DNA from: Methylotenera_A sp031429035
GTDB taxonomy: Bacteria; Pseudomonadota; Gammaproteobacteria; Burkholderiales; Methylophilaceae
Direction of reading: 5' to 3'
Length of the DNA stretch: 58,883 bases
Assembly (NCBI GenBank): GCA_031429035.1
Contig: JANOYU010000060.1
Span: forward strand, 1-58,883
Positions 24,286-32,685 of the stretch are shown here, in pieces. Positions within the stretch are counted from its first letter, which is position 1; the number at the start of each line of letters is the position of its first letter. Under the pieces are notes generated by a model. The model did no database searches. It was not told where the DNA came from and saw only the letters and a list, made by a program, of their open reading frames with translations. A program made the position numbers and the translations under genes.

Positions 24286-26907
24286 TTATTTTTTAATAGC
24301 AGCTTTTTTAGCTGCAGGTTTTTTGCCTGTAGCTTTTATTACTTTGGTTGTTGAAACAGCCGTTTTTGTAGTCACTTTTTTTGTTGCAGTTTTTTTAGTA
24401 GCCACTTTTCTAGTAAAGGTTTTTTTGCCGCCATTTTTAGCGCCAGTTTTACCCGCCGCTTCATCTTTAGCCGTTTTTTCAGCTAGCAAACCTAGTGCTT
24501 CATCCATGGTGAGATCTTCGGGCTCTACACTTTTTGGAATCGTCGCGCGAATTTTGGCGTGCTGCACATACGGGCCGTAACGGCCAGCGTAAATCTCTAC
24601 TCGACCTTCACCAGAAGGATGCGCGCCCAAATCGGCGATTGGCGCAGGGCCAGTATTAGCGGCAGCTAGCAATGCCACCGCGCCAGCGTTATCAATGCTA
24701 AATACACTTTCCGTTTTGGGTATCGATTTAAACTTTCCATCGTGATTGACATACGGTCCAAAACGACCAATATTAGCGACAATTTTTTTATTGGTTTCAG
24801 GGTGCAGGCCTAAATCACGCGGCAAACTTAACAACATATGGGCAATGTCGATATTCACACTGGTGATAGCAATTTCTTTCGGTATGCTCACACGCTTGGG
24901 TTTTTTCTTATCGCCCTCAACCGCAACGCCAACTTGTAAATACGGCCCATACGGCCCATTCATCAAGTAAATTTCTTTGCCAGATTCTGTATCCTTGCCT
25001 ATCGTCACTGGGTCTGCGCCTGCTTGCGCAGTGCCATTCATGCTGCGTTTATAATCGCATTTCGGTTCGTTGTTATAGCCGGTACAGCCAATAAAAGTGC
25101 CGTAGCGACTCAATTGCTTTTGTAATGGCTGGCCACATTTTGGGCATGCTTCATCAATTAATTCGTTGCCAGGCCGGTCAACATCAGCCTTGCTAATAAT
25201 TTGGTTGTTAAAACCTTGCCAAAACTCATCCATCAACGGAATCCACTCGCGGCTTCCATCCGCCACGTTATCCAGCGCATTTTCTAGGTTGGCGGTAAAG
25301 TCATAATCCACATATTTGGTAAAATGCTCGGTTAAAAATTTAACCACCACGCGGCCCACATCGGTCGGCGTAAAGCGTTTTTTGTCTAGGATGACATATT
25401 CGCGGTCTTGTAGCGTGCTAATAATGCTGGCGTAAGTAGAAGGGCGGCCAATACCGTATTCTTCTAAAATTTTCACCAAGCTGGCTTCGCCATAACGCGG
25501 TGGCGGCTCGGTAAAGTGCTGGTCGCCATAGATTTTTTCTACGGTTAAAACTTCGCCAGTTTCTAAATGCGGTAATTTAGATTCGCCGTCTTCATCTTCG
25601 TCGTCATCACGGCCTTCCATATACACTGCGATAAAACCTGGGAATACTAAAGTCTGACCCGTAGCGCGGAATAAATTGGCCTCGCTGCCCACACTCAAAT
25701 CGACGCTGACAGCATCAAATTTAGCAGGTGACATTTGGCAAGCAAGGCTACGCTTCCAAATCATTTCGTACAGTTTAAATTGTTCGTCGTTCAAGTATTG
25801 GCGCATTTTTGCAGGCGCGCGGTTGATGTCGGTGGGGCGAATTGCCTCGTGCGCTTCTTGCGCATTTTTGGCTTTAGTTTTGTACATAATGGGCGATTTT
25901 GGTAAGTAATCCGCCTCAAAATTTTTCTTCACATAATCGCGAATGCTCATCACCGCTTCTGTCGCCATGCTAAAAGAGTCTGTTCGCATGTAAGTGATTA
26001 AGCCAGTTGTTCCAGATCCAACATCTACGCCCTCATACAATTGCTGAGCGACTCGCATTGCCCTAGAAGTGGTAAAACCAAGTTTACGCACTGCTTCTTG
26101 TTGTAATGTTGAAGTGGTAAACGGTGCGGCAGGGCTACGGCTGCGTTGTTTTTTCTCGACTCTTGAAACTGTCGTTTTACCTGCCGAAGCCAGCAGCAAT
26201 TTGCCGACAATATCTGCTTGTTGATCTTGATTTACAACCGTAAATTGCTCAACCTTTTCACCATTTAACAGCACCAATTTTGCGTTAAATTTGTTGGCAT
26301 GTTTAAGTGCGTCTAAGTGAATCGTCCAATATTCTTGGTTTTTAAACGCTTCAATTTCTAGCTCGCGCTCTACAATTAATCTTAAAGCTGGGCTTTGCAC
26401 GCGGCCTGCTGATAAACCCCTACGGATTTTTTTCCATAGTAATGGCGATAAATTAAAACCAACCAAATAATCCAACGCGCGGCGCGCTTGCTGCGCGTTG
26501 ACTAAATTCATGGCAATATCGCGCGGGTTATCAATGGCGTGTTTAACTGCAGTTTGCGTAATTTCATTAAACTCGACGCGTTTGAGTAATTTATTTTTGA
26601 GTAACTTTTTATCAGCTAAAATTTCGGCAATATGCCACGAAATCGCTTCACCTTCACGGTCGGGGTCGGTTGCTAGATAAATGCTATCTGCGACTTTAGC
26701 CGCTTTGGCAATCGCATCCATGTGCTTGGCATTGCGGTCAATAATGTCGTACTTCATGGCAAAACTATTGGCGGGATCAACCGCGCCATTTTTGGGGATT
26801 AAATCACGTACGTGGCCATAGCTAGCTAATACCTGAAAATCGTTACCGAGGTATTTTTGCAGCGTTTTGGCTTTTGAAGGTGATTCTACAATGAGTAGTT
26901 TAGACAT
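24286..26907 (-). CDS. topA: DNA topoisomerase I
   Basis: An 873-residue type IA topoisomerase that relaxes negative supercoils. It has an N-terminal Toprim domain (V-E-S-P-S-K-A-K-T-L and D-P-D-R-E-G-E) and the active-site Tyr in G-L-I-T-Y-M-R-T-D-S. One tetracysteine finger (C-P-K-C...C-T...C-D-Y-K) is followed by C-terminal repeats (Y-G-P-Y-L-Q-V, F-G-P-Y-V-N-H, Y-G-P-Y-V-Q-H). The last 60 residues are a Lys/Ala/Thr-rich low-complexity tail, as in many betaproteobacterial TopA proteins. Confidence 0.96.
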   Translation of the reverse strand: MSKLLIVESPSKAKTLQKYLGNDFQVLASYGHVRDLIPKNGAVDPANSFAMKYDIIDRNAKHMDAIAKAAKVADSIYLATDPDREGEAISWHIAEILADKKLLKNKLLKRVEFNEITQTAVKHAIDNPRDIAMNLVNAQQARRALDYLVGFNLSPLLWKKIRRGLSAGRVQSPALRLIVERELEIEAFKNQEYWTIHLDALKHANKFNAKLVLLNGEKVEQFTVVNQDQQADIVGKLLLASAGKTTVSRVEKKQRSRSPAAPFTTSTLQQEAVRKLGFTTSRAMRVAQQLYEGVDVGSGTTGLITYMRTDSFSMATEAVMSIRDYVKKNFEADYLPKSPIMYKTKAKNAQEAHEAIRPTDINRAPAKMRQYLNDEQFKLYEMIWKRSLACQMSPAKFDAVSVDLSVGSEANLFRATGQTLVFPGFIAVYMEGRDDDEDEDGESKLPHLETGEVLTVEKIYGDQHFTEPPPRYGEASLVKILEEYGIGRPSTYASIISTLQDREYVILDKKRFTPTDVGRVVVKFLTEHFTKYVDYDFTANLENALDNVADGSREWIPLMDEFWQGFNNQIISKADVDRPGNELIDEACPKCGQPLQKQLSRYGTFIGCTGYNNEPKCDYKRSMNGTAQAGADPVTIGKDTESGKEIYLMNGPYGPYLQVGVAVEGDKKKPKRVSIPKEIAITSVNIDIAHMLLSLPRDLGLHPETNKKIVANIGRFGPYVNHDGKFKSIPKTESVFSIDNAGAVALLAAANTGPAPIADLGAHPSGEGRVEIYAGRYGPYVQHAKIRATIPKSVEPEDLTMDEALGLLAEKTAKDEAAGKTGAKNGGKKTFTRKVATKKTATKKVTTKTAVSTTKVIKATGKKPAAKKAAIKK

Positions 26908-27021
26908 TGAACCTTGTGAATTGAAGCAAAAAATAATTAATTGCCTAGATAATAACTTGCTTAACGCTAACTAGACAATAAAAACAATGCTTATAAAATA
27001 AATAAAAATGTAGTGATGTGC

Positions 27022-27936
27022 TTATTTGTTGCGCGAAAATTCAATCCGTGTGCCATCGTTGCTGGCAAAGTTTAGTGCATTGTTGGTAGATTCTTTTTGT
27101 GCAATATCACCAAATAGCGGGTCTTCATCACTTTTTTCTGCTTGCGTTAAGCCTTTAAAATCGTATAAATTGAAATCGGCCAAATGCGATGGCTCCACAT
27201 TGCCAATGGCGCGAAAAATATTATTGATGCGGCCTGGCTGCTCCAGCTCCCACGCTTGCAACATCGCTTTAATATTTTGGCGCTGCATATTTGGCTGGCT
27301 GCCACACAAATCACAGGGGATTATTGGAAAAGCCATTTGGCGTGCATAACTAGTAATATCTTTCTCACTGCAATAAGCCAGCGGCCTAATCACCACATTT
27401 TGTTTATCATTAGTCGCTAATTTTGGCGGCATGGCTTTAAGCTTTGCGCCAAAAAACATATTCAAAAATAGCGTTTCTACAATATCGTCTCGGTGATGCC
27501 CAAGCGCGATTTTGTTAGCCCCCAACTGTTTTGCCGTGGTGTAAATAATGCCACGGCGCAGGCGGCTACATAGGCTGCACGTTGTTGCGCCTTCGGGTAT
27601 TTTTTCTTTTACGACAGAATACGTATCTGCCTCAACAATGCGGTAATCTACACCTAAGCTTTTAAAATATTCGGGCAAAATATGCTCAGGAAAGTTAGGC
27701 TGTTTTTGGTCTAAATTCATCGCAATCAGCTTAAAATCAATTGGCGCGCGCTCTTGCAGCGCCAGCAACATCATCAGCATGGTGTAGCTATCTTTGCCGC
27801 CGCTCATGCACACCAACACGGTGTCGCCTTGTTCAATCATGTTGTAATCGCCAATGGCCTTGCCCGTGGCGCTAATTAAACTGTTTCTTAGTTTAATAAA
27901 ATTATTTGAGTGGTTATCGGGTAAATGCTTAATCAC
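27022..27936 (-). CDS. ttcA: tRNA 2-thiocytidine(32) synthetase TtcA
   Basis: A 304-residue PP-loop ATPase that thiolates cytidine 32 of certain tRNAs using a [4Fe-4S] cluster. The PP-loop is M-S-G-G-K-D-S-Y, and the cluster cysteines lie in C-S-L-C-S-R-L-R-R-G and C-D-L-C-G-S-Q. G-H-H-R-D-D-I-V-E-T is also typical. Its start overlaps the stop of the reductase gene behind it by ATGA, so the two are co-translated. The C-terminal 30 residues after D-P-L-F-G-D are a variable extension. Confidence 0.94.
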   Translation of the reverse strand: MIKHLPDNHSNNFIKLRNSLISATGKAIGDYNMIEQGDTVLVCMSGGKDSYTMLMMLLALQERAPIDFKLIAMNLDQKQPNFPEHILPEYFKSLGVDYRIVEADTYSVVKEKIPEGATTCSLCSRLRRGIIYTTAKQLGANKIALGHHRDDIVETLFLNMFFGAKLKAMPPKLATNDKQNVVIRPLAYCSEKDITSYARQMAFPIIPCDLCGSQPNMQRQNIKAMLQAWELEQPGRINNIFRAIGNVEPSHLADFNLYDFKGLTQAEKSDEDPLFGDIAQKESTNNALNFASNDGTRIEFSRNK

Positions 27937-28685
27937 AGATTCAAGCTCCTACCGCCATCTACCGCTAGCACATGGCCAGTAATAAATGGCGCATCGGCCA
28001 CTAAAAATTTTACGGCTTTGGCAATATCTTGCGGGTTGCCAATTTTTTTAAGCAGCGTTTGGTTAATCACGCGTTGGCGATAAACTTCATCAAATTGTGG
28101 GTTATTTTCTGGCCATTGCACTGGGCCAGGCGCTACTGCATTCACGCGCACTTCTGGCGAAAGCTCATGTGCCAGCGATTTTGTGAGTGTGACCAAGCCC
28201 GCTTTAGCCACGCTATATACCACATAACCTTTTTTCGGCCGTTCGATGTGCATGTCGGTAATATTGACTACGCAGCCGTGGTTTTTGCGTAACTCTACGG
28301 CCGCAGCTTGTGCCAAAAACATCGGCGCTTTTAGGTTGCTGCCGACTAAATCGTACCAGTTTTCCTCAGTAATGTGGCCAATTTCAGTAGAATAATAGCT
28401 GCTAGCGTTGTTAATTAGCACATCTAGCTGGCCAAATTGATTCACGGTTTCTGCCACCAAATTAGGCATGATGGCAATATTTAATAAATCGCCCTGAATA
28501 ATCGCAACACTATTAGCGCGCTGCAAATTAAGCTCGGCTTGTAAGGCACGTGCTTCCGTTTGCGATTTATTATAATGAATCATGACATTAGCGCCGTGCG
28601 CATGCAGCTCGCGACAAATAGCCGCGCCCACGCGCTTGGCGCCGCCAGTGATTAAAACTACTTTTTTATCTAATATGGTTGTCAC
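27933..28685 (-). CDS. FolM-like pteridine reductase (SDR family)
   Basis: A 250-residue short-chain dehydrogenase with the N-terminal nucleotide motif T-G-G-A-K-R-V-G, I-N-N-A-S-S-Y-Y, and catalytic Y-S-V-A-K. Where most SDRs have the catalytic Ser it has Asp (N-I-T-D-M-H-I-E-R-P), the pattern of pteridine reductases (PTR1/FolM), which reduce dihydrobiopterin or dihydrofolate with NADPH. Folate-type substrates are therefore likely but unproven. It is upstream of ttcA in a two-gene unit and divergent from the MidA-family gene. Confidence 0.82.
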   Translation of the reverse strand: MTTILDKKVVLITGGAKRVGAAICRELHAHGANVMIHYNKSQTEARALQAELNLQRANSVAIIQGDLLNIAIMPNLVAETVNQFGQLDVLINNASSYYSTEIGHITEENWYDLVGSNLKAPMFLAQAAAVELRKNHGCVVNITDMHIERPKKGYVVYSVAKAGLVTLTKSLAHELSPEVRVNAVAPGPVQWPENNPQFDEVYRQRVINQTLLKKIGNPQDIAKAVKFLVADAPFITGHVLAVDGGRSLNL

Positions 28686-28723
28686 GTTTGCTTAATCCTT
28701 AATTGCACACATTATAATAGGGA

Positions 28724-29905
28724 ATGGTCGCAGCATCTAATCACAATCTACCCATTGCATCATTGCAGGCGCAAGCACTTAGCCAACAGCTGTGCCAATT
28801 AATTCAACAAAAAATTAAAAATGCGGGCGGTTGGATAAGCTTTGCAGAATTTATGCAAATGGCACTTTATACGCCTGGCTTAGGTTATTACGCAGGCGGC
28901 GCACAAAAGTTTGGTAAAGATGGTGATTTTGTTACTGCGCCAGAAATAACCCCTTTGTTTGCGCAAACACTTAGCCTGCAAGCCGCGCAGATATTGGCTG
29001 CTGGCGATGCTAATATTTTAGAATTGGGTGCTGGTACAGGTAAATTAGCAGTCGATTTATTGCTAGAACTTAAACATTTAGACGCATTACCAGCACAGTA
29101 CTTTATATTAGAAGTAAGCGCCTACTTGCGCCAAGTGCAGCGCGAAACCTGCCAAGCAAGGTTGCCGCAATATTTATATAAAAAGCTGGTGTGGCTAAAC
29201 GAACTACCTAAAAAATTCAACGGCTTGGTGTTGGGCAACGAGGTGCTGGATGCAATACCCGTGCATATTGTGCACAAAACACAAGTTGGCTGGCGTGAGC
29301 GCGGTGTAGGTTTTAATAGCAAATTGAATGAATTTATTTGGCAAGATGCGCCTTTAACGCAACCAAACTTAGTAGAACATTTGCCCCAAGATTTGATATC
29401 GCATTTGCCTGAAAATTACATCACAGAGGTTAACCCAGCTGCCGTTGCCTTAGTACGCAGCTTGTGTGAAACGCTAGCAACTGGCGCTATTTTGTTAATA
29501 GATTACGGTTTTGGTGCGGCAGAATATTATCATCCGCAACGCAACCAAGGCACGCTCATGTGCCATTATCAGCAACTGGCGCACGATAATCCGCTGACGC
29601 TTGTTGGGCTGCAAGATATTACTGCACATATCGATTTTACATCTATTGCGATGCTCTGCGAGGTAGCATCCATGCGGCTTGCAGGCTATGTCAATCAAGC
29701 ACAGTTTTTAATTAATTGCGGAATTTTAACTATTTTGGCGCAATACTCGCCACAAGATGTGCAATATATCAAGCTGGCTGCTGCCGCACAAAACCTGCTC
29801 TCACCTGCCGAAATGGGTGAGCTGTTTAAAGTGATTTGCCTGACTAAAAACATCGATGCACCGCTGATTGGTTTTGCGCAGGGCGACAAATCACATACTT
29901 TATAA
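28724..29905 (+). CDS. SAM-dependent methyltransferase, MidA/NDUFAF7 family
   Basis: A 393-residue class I methyltransferase. The SAM-binding motif is L-E-L-G-A-G-T-G-K-L; other family marks are Y-Y-A-G-G-A-Q-K-F-G-K-D-G-D-F-V-T-A-P-E, G-N-E-V-L-D-A-I-P-V and L-L-I-D-Y-G-F-G. Mitochondrial homologues dimethylate an arginine of complex I; the bacterial substrate is unknown. Two copies of the dispersed palindromic repeat lie inside the gene. A 20-bp palindrome (29901-29920) overlaps its stop codon. Confidence 0.88.
   Translation: MVAASNHNLPIASLQAQALSQQLCQLIQQKIKNAGGWISFAEFMQMALYTPGLGYYAGGAQKFGKDGDFVTAPEITPLFAQTLSLQAAQILAAGDANILELGAGTGKLAVDLLLELKHLDALPAQYFILEVSAYLRQVQRETCQARLPQYLYKKLVWLNELPKKFNGLVLGNEVLDAIPVHIVHKTQVGWRERGVGFNSKLNEFIWQDAPLTQPNLVEHLPQDLISHLPENYITEVNPAAVALVRSLCETLATGAILLIDYGFGAAEYYHPQRNQGTLMCHYQQLAHDNPLTLVGLQDITAHIDFTSIAMLCEVASMRLAGYVNQAQFLINCGILTILAQYSPQDVQYIKLAAAAQNLLSPAEMGELFKVICLTKNIDAPLIGFAQGDKSHTL
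28975..29005. repeat. Dispersed palindromic element inside the MidA-family gene (copy 1)
   Basis: Forward orientation: CCTGCAAGCCGC, then GCA instead of ATG, then GATATTGGCT; the last six bases diverge. It encodes L-Q-A-A-Q-I-L-A-A-G. Confidence 0.6.
29655..29685. repeat. Dispersed palindromic element inside the MidA-family gene (copy 2)
   Basis: Reverse orientation; the last 18 bases (ATCCATGC then GGCTTGCAGG) match exactly and the left arm has six differences. It encodes part of C-E-V-A-S-M-R-L-A-G. Confidence 0.65.
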
Positions 29906-29920
29906 CATTAAAATGTTATA
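29901..29920. repeat. Short perfect palindrome at the end of the MidA-family gene
   Basis: TATAACATT and AATGTTATA flank AA. It overlaps the stop codon (TAA 29903-29905). There is no T tract, so terminator function is doubtful. Confidence 0.5.
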
Positions 29921-29938
29921 AATATCGGCGATTTTAAT

Positions 29939-29975
29939 CCTCTCTCCCTTGTAGGGAGAGAGTTAGAGAGAGGGT
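29939..29975 (+). repeat. CT/GA-rich palindromic repeat upstream of the DUF559 gene
   Basis: CTCTCTCCCT (29940-29949) pairs with AGGGAGAGAG (29953-29962), followed by a further GAGAGAGGGT. The last purine block supplies the Shine-Dalgarno for the DUF559 gene. A related C-rich block (30301-30343) closes the gene. Confidence 0.75.
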
Positions 29976-29978
29976 AAT

Positions 29979-30347
29979 TTGAGTCTTTTACAAAGTGCCA
30001 AAACTTTACGCACAAACCAAACAGATGCCGAAATAGTGCTTTGGTATTACTTGCGCGCACATCGTTTCATGGGGCTGAAATTCAAACGGCAAATACCAGT
30101 AGGCAATTACAAAGTAGATTTTGTCTGTTATGAGCAGAAATTAGTGATTGAAATTGATGGCGGTCAACATGCAGAGAAAATTGAATATGATATAAACCGT
30201 ACTAAGTTTTTAGCGGGCGAAGGTTACAGGGTGTTGAGGTTTTGGAATAATCAAGTATTGAGTGAATTAGAAAGTGTATTAGAGGCTATTCATTTAAAAA
30301 TCACCCTCTCCCCAACCCCTCTCCCACAAGCGGGCGAGGGGCTTTAG
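29979..30347 (+). CDS. DUF559 (Vsr-like endonuclease fold) protein
   Basis: A 122-residue protein of the DUF559 family, related to very-short-patch-repair endonucleases. Motifs seen are L-R-x-N-Q-T-D-A-E-x-x-L-W, K-F-K-R-Q-x-P-V-G-x-Y-x-V-D-F-V-C, L-V-I-E-I-D-G-G-Q-H and R-V-L-R-F-W-N-N-Q-V, including the catalytic-type D...E-x-D-G. The substrate is unknown. The start is TTG, with its ribosome-binding site inside the upstream repeat. The last residues (L-S-P-T-P-L-P-Q-A-G-E-G-L) are translated from the downstream repeat, so gene and repeats appear to travel as one unit. Confidence 0.85.
   Translation: MSLLQSAKTLRTNQTDAEIVLWYYLRAHRFMGLKFKRQIPVGNYKVDFVCYEQKLVIEIDGGQHAEKIEYDINRTKFLAGEGYRVLRFWNNQVLSELESVLEAIHLKITLSPTPLPQAGEGL
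30301..30343 (+). repeat. C-rich repeat overlapping the 3' end of the DUF559 gene
   Basis: ACCCTCTCCCCAACCCC, then CTCTCCCACAAG, then CGGGCGAGGGG. It is an imperfect counterpart in inverted sense of the block at 29939-29975 and encodes the C-terminus of the DUF559 protein. Confidence 0.7.
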
Positions 30348-30362
30348 CGTATAATGCGCGCC

Positions 30363-31076
30363 ATGACAGAAATTGAAAATACAGAAAACGATTTGCAAAA
30401 TGCACATATGCACCGCCGCATCCGCAGCTTTGTGCTGCGTCAAGGCCGCGTCACCAAAGGCCAAGAACGCGCGCTAGAAACGCAGTGGCCTGCATATGGC
30501 GTGGAATATGGCTTGCAGGGCATCGATGTAAACACGCTTTTTGACAGAGATGATAGCAAGAAAATCCTAGAAATAGGCTTTGGTATGGGCGAAACCACCG
30601 CCAAAATCGCCCAAACTTTACCCGATTGTGATTTCTTAGCTGCAGAGGTGCACACACCTGGTGTTGGCGCGCTGCTTAAGCTAATTGAAGAGTTAGCACT
30701 TACTAACATACGCATTATTCAGCATGACGTGGTAGAAGTTTTGCATAATATGCTTGCGGATGCCAGCTTAGATGGCGTGCATATTTTCTTCCCCGATCCT
30801 TGGCATAAAAAGCGCCACCACAAACGCAGATTGATTCAAGCGGAGTTTGTAAAATTACTGTGCACTAAGCTAAAAGTTGGTGGTTATTTGCATGTGGCGA
30901 CCGATTGGCAAGAGTATGCAGAATGGGTGCTGGAGGTATTGAAAGTTGAGTCGCAATTACAAAATACTGCTGTGGATTATGCAGAAAAACCGAGTTACAG
31001 ACCGCTGACTAAGTTTGAAAATAGAGGAATAAAACTAGGTCACGGCGTTTGGGATATGGTTTTTAAGCGCGCATAA
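30363..31076 (+). CDS. trmB: tRNA (guanine-N7)-methyltransferase TrmB
   Basis: A 237-residue enzyme that makes m7G46 in tRNAs. The SAM site is L-E-I-G-F-G-M-G-E-T, and the family signature F-P-D-P-W-H-K-K-R-H-H-K-R-R-L-I is complete. The ATG at 30363 is preferred over one at 30354, because a TATAAT (30350-30355) that could be the -10 overlaps the earlier start; the message may be nearly leaderless. A copy of the dispersed palindromic repeat lies in the coding sequence (Y-G-V-E-Y-G-L-Q-G). Confidence 0.92.
   Translation: MTEIENTENDLQNAHMHRRIRSFVLRQGRVTKGQERALETQWPAYGVEYGLQGIDVNTLFDRDDSKKILEIGFGMGETTAKIAQTLPDCDFLAAEVHTPGVGALLKLIEELALTNIRIIQHDVVEVLHNMLADASLDGVHIFFPDPWHKKRHHKRRLIQAEFVKLLCTKLKVGGYLHVATDWQEYAEWVLEVLKVESQLQNTAVDYAEKPSYRPLTKFENRGIKLGHGVWDMVFKRA
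30489..30519. repeat. Dispersed palindromic element inside trmB
   Basis: Forward orientation and exact length: the left CCTGCA and right TGGCTTGCAGG match the consensus, and the central part has eight differences. Confidence 0.55.
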
Positions 31077-31078
31077 GT

Positions 31079-31194
31079 CCGTCATTCTGGCGCAGGCCAG
31101 AATTCAGACAAAATGAATACTAGCTACACTTCAACAAATAGGCATTCGTCAGCTTCACCTTGACTGGATACCAGCCTTCGCTGGTATGACGAGG
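31079..31194. repeat. MITE/REP-like inverted-repeat unit between trmB and engB
   Basis: The left end has CGTCATTCTGG with a hairpin ATTCTGG/CCAGAAT. The right end has a hairpin ATACCAG/CTGGTAT ending in ATGACG. The ends are inverted copies of each other (CGTCAT and ATGACG), enclosing about 55 bp of AT-rich DNA. The unit fills the whole gap between the convergent genes and may terminate both. Similar ends with CGGAATGACG-like sequence are common in proteobacterial intergenic repeats. Confidence 0.7.
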
Positions 31195-31195
31195 T

Positions 31196-31807
31196 TTAGG
31201 TTTGGGTGTCATCTTTAAACAACCACGCCCCAATAACCTTTTCTGCTTCTTCTACGCCTAATTTTTTAGAGCTAGAAAATAGTTGTACAGTCACATTTTC
31301 GCCCCAAACTGCCAGCAATTCTTTACGTGTTTTGGCTAAGGTTAAACCTGCCTCGCCGCGCGATAATTTATCACTTTTTGTCAGTAAAACATGCACGGGT
31401 TTGCCACTTGGGCAAAACCAATCTAGCATTTGGCGGTCTAGCGGTTGTAACGGGTGACGGCTATCCATCACTAATACCAAGCCGCCCAAACTGGTGCGCT
31501 CGCTAAGGTAACGCGCCAACACGCTTTGCCAGTGTGCGCGCATACTTTCTGGCACTTTGGCATAACCATAACCTGGCAAATCGACTAAATGTTTGTCGTC
31601 GCCCAGCGTAAAAAAGTTGATGAGCTGCGTGCGGCCAGGTTGTTTGCTGACATAAGCCAAGCGATTATGATTGGCCAGCGTGTTAAGCGCACTAGATTTA
31701 CCTGCGTTTGAGCGGCCTGCAAAAGCGACTTCGATGCCAGAAGCGGGCGGCAGATCTCTTAAATGGTGAGCTGAGATGTAAAAGGTAGCGTTTTGAAATA
31801 GCGGCAT
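31196..31807 (-). CDS. engB: Ribosome biogenesis GTPase EngB (YihA/YsxC)
   Basis: A 203-residue TRAFAC-class GTPase needed for large ribosomal subunit assembly. G1 is G-R-S-N-A-G-K-S-S, G2 has G-R-T-Q-L-I-N-F-F, G3 is D-L-P-G-Y-G-Y-A, and G4 is T-K-S-D-K-L. Length and motifs are normal for the family. It faces the cytochrome c4 gene divergently with a 120-bp shared upstream region, a layout frequent in proteobacteria. Confidence 0.95.
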   Translation of the reverse strand: MPLFQNATFYISAHHLRDLPPASGIEVAFAGRSNAGKSSALNTLANHNRLAYVSKQPGRTQLINFFTLGDDKHLVDLPGYGYAKVPESMRAHWQSVLARYLSERTSLGGLVLVMDSRHPLQPLDRQMLDWFCPSGKPVHVLLTKSDKLSRGEAGLTLAKTRKELLAVWGENVTVQLFSSSKKLGVEEAEKVIGAWLFKDDTQT

Positions 31808-31927
31808 TGAATGATTTTACGGTTGTAGTAATAAGTGCGCAAATGCTATCACGAACTGGCTATTTTTGATAAAATGCGCGCTTAATTAATTGAATAACTT
31901 GTATTTTTTAGATTTTTTGGAGTTGTG

Positions 31928-32557
31928 ATGCGCCTAGTTTTAGCTTTAATATTAACCTTAAATTTTGTTAGCTTACCCACGCTGGCAGCAGAAACTATAG
32001 CAAAAGTAGTTCCTGAACCAGCTGCGCCAAAAGGTGCTGAAAAAATTGCACAAAACGTATGCGCTGCATGCCACGGTGCTGATGGCAATAGTGCGATTAC
32101 GCTAAACCCAAAATTGGCAGGCCAGCATCCAGAATATTTGCTAAAGCAACTCAATAATTTTAAAGAAGGCAAACGGGCTAACGCAGTAATGGCGGGCATG
32201 GTGGCAAATTTAACCGCAGATGAGATGAAAGGTTTGGCTGTATATTTTGCAGGCTACAAGCAAACTTTAGGCAAAGCAAAAAGTAATGGCGCTGGCTCGT
32301 TAGGTGAAAAAATTTATCGCGGTGGCATCGCGGCTACTGGCGTGCCTGCTTGCGCGGGGTGTCATGGTGCTAATGGTGCGGGTATTCCAAAACAATACCC
32401 ACGTTTGGCTGGCCAACATGCTGATTATGCGCTGCAACAATTGCGCACATTGCGTACTGCGGAGCGCGCCAATGCGCCTATGATGATGACAATTGCCGCC
32501 AAAATGACCGATGCCGAAATGCAAGCAGTGGCCGATTATATGCAAGGTTTGCGCTAG
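31928..32557 (+). CDS. Cytochrome c4 (dihaem)
   Basis: A 209-residue periplasmic dihaem cytochrome that carries electrons from the bc1 complex to terminal oxidases. It has a signal peptide (L-A-L-I-L-T-L-N-F-V-S-L-P-T-L-A-A), two CXXCH sites (C-A-A-C-H and C-A-G-C-H) and two homologous halves, each ending with a Y-x-x-G motif. ATG at 31928 is chosen over GTG at 31925 because GGAG at 31919-31922 gives a five-base spacing. It ends with a strong terminator. Confidence 0.93.
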   Translation: MRLVLALILTLNFVSLPTLAAETIAKVVPEPAAPKGAEKIAQNVCAACHGADGNSAITLNPKLAGQHPEYLLKQLNNFKEGKRANAVMAGMVANLTADEMKGLAVYFAGYKQTLGKAKSNGAGSLGEKIYRGGIAATGVPACAGCHGANGAGIPKQYPRLAGQHADYALQQLRTLRTAERANAPMMMTIAAKMTDAEMQAVADYMQGLR

Positions 32558-32576
32558 TTTTTGCAGCACAAGCATT

Positions 32577-32603
32577 AAAAAGGTGGCAATTACCACCTTT
32601 TTT
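32577..32603 (+). terminator. Rho-independent terminator after cytochrome c4
   Basis: AAAAAGGTGG pairs with CCACCTTTTT around CAATTA, followed by T. Confidence 0.85.
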
Positions 32604-32642
32604 GTTGCCTATTTTTATTAAATTTACTCAAAATGGCATCGG

Positions 32643-32673
32643 CCTGCAGGCCGCATGGATATTAGGCCCTAGA
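32643..32673. repeat. Dispersed palindromic element, degenerate intergenic copy
   Basis: CCTGCAGGCC, then GCATGGATATT: 20 of the first 21 bases match the consensus, and the right arm is lost. It lies between convergent genes. Confidence 0.6.
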
Positions 32674-32685
32674 CAGCAGAGTTTT

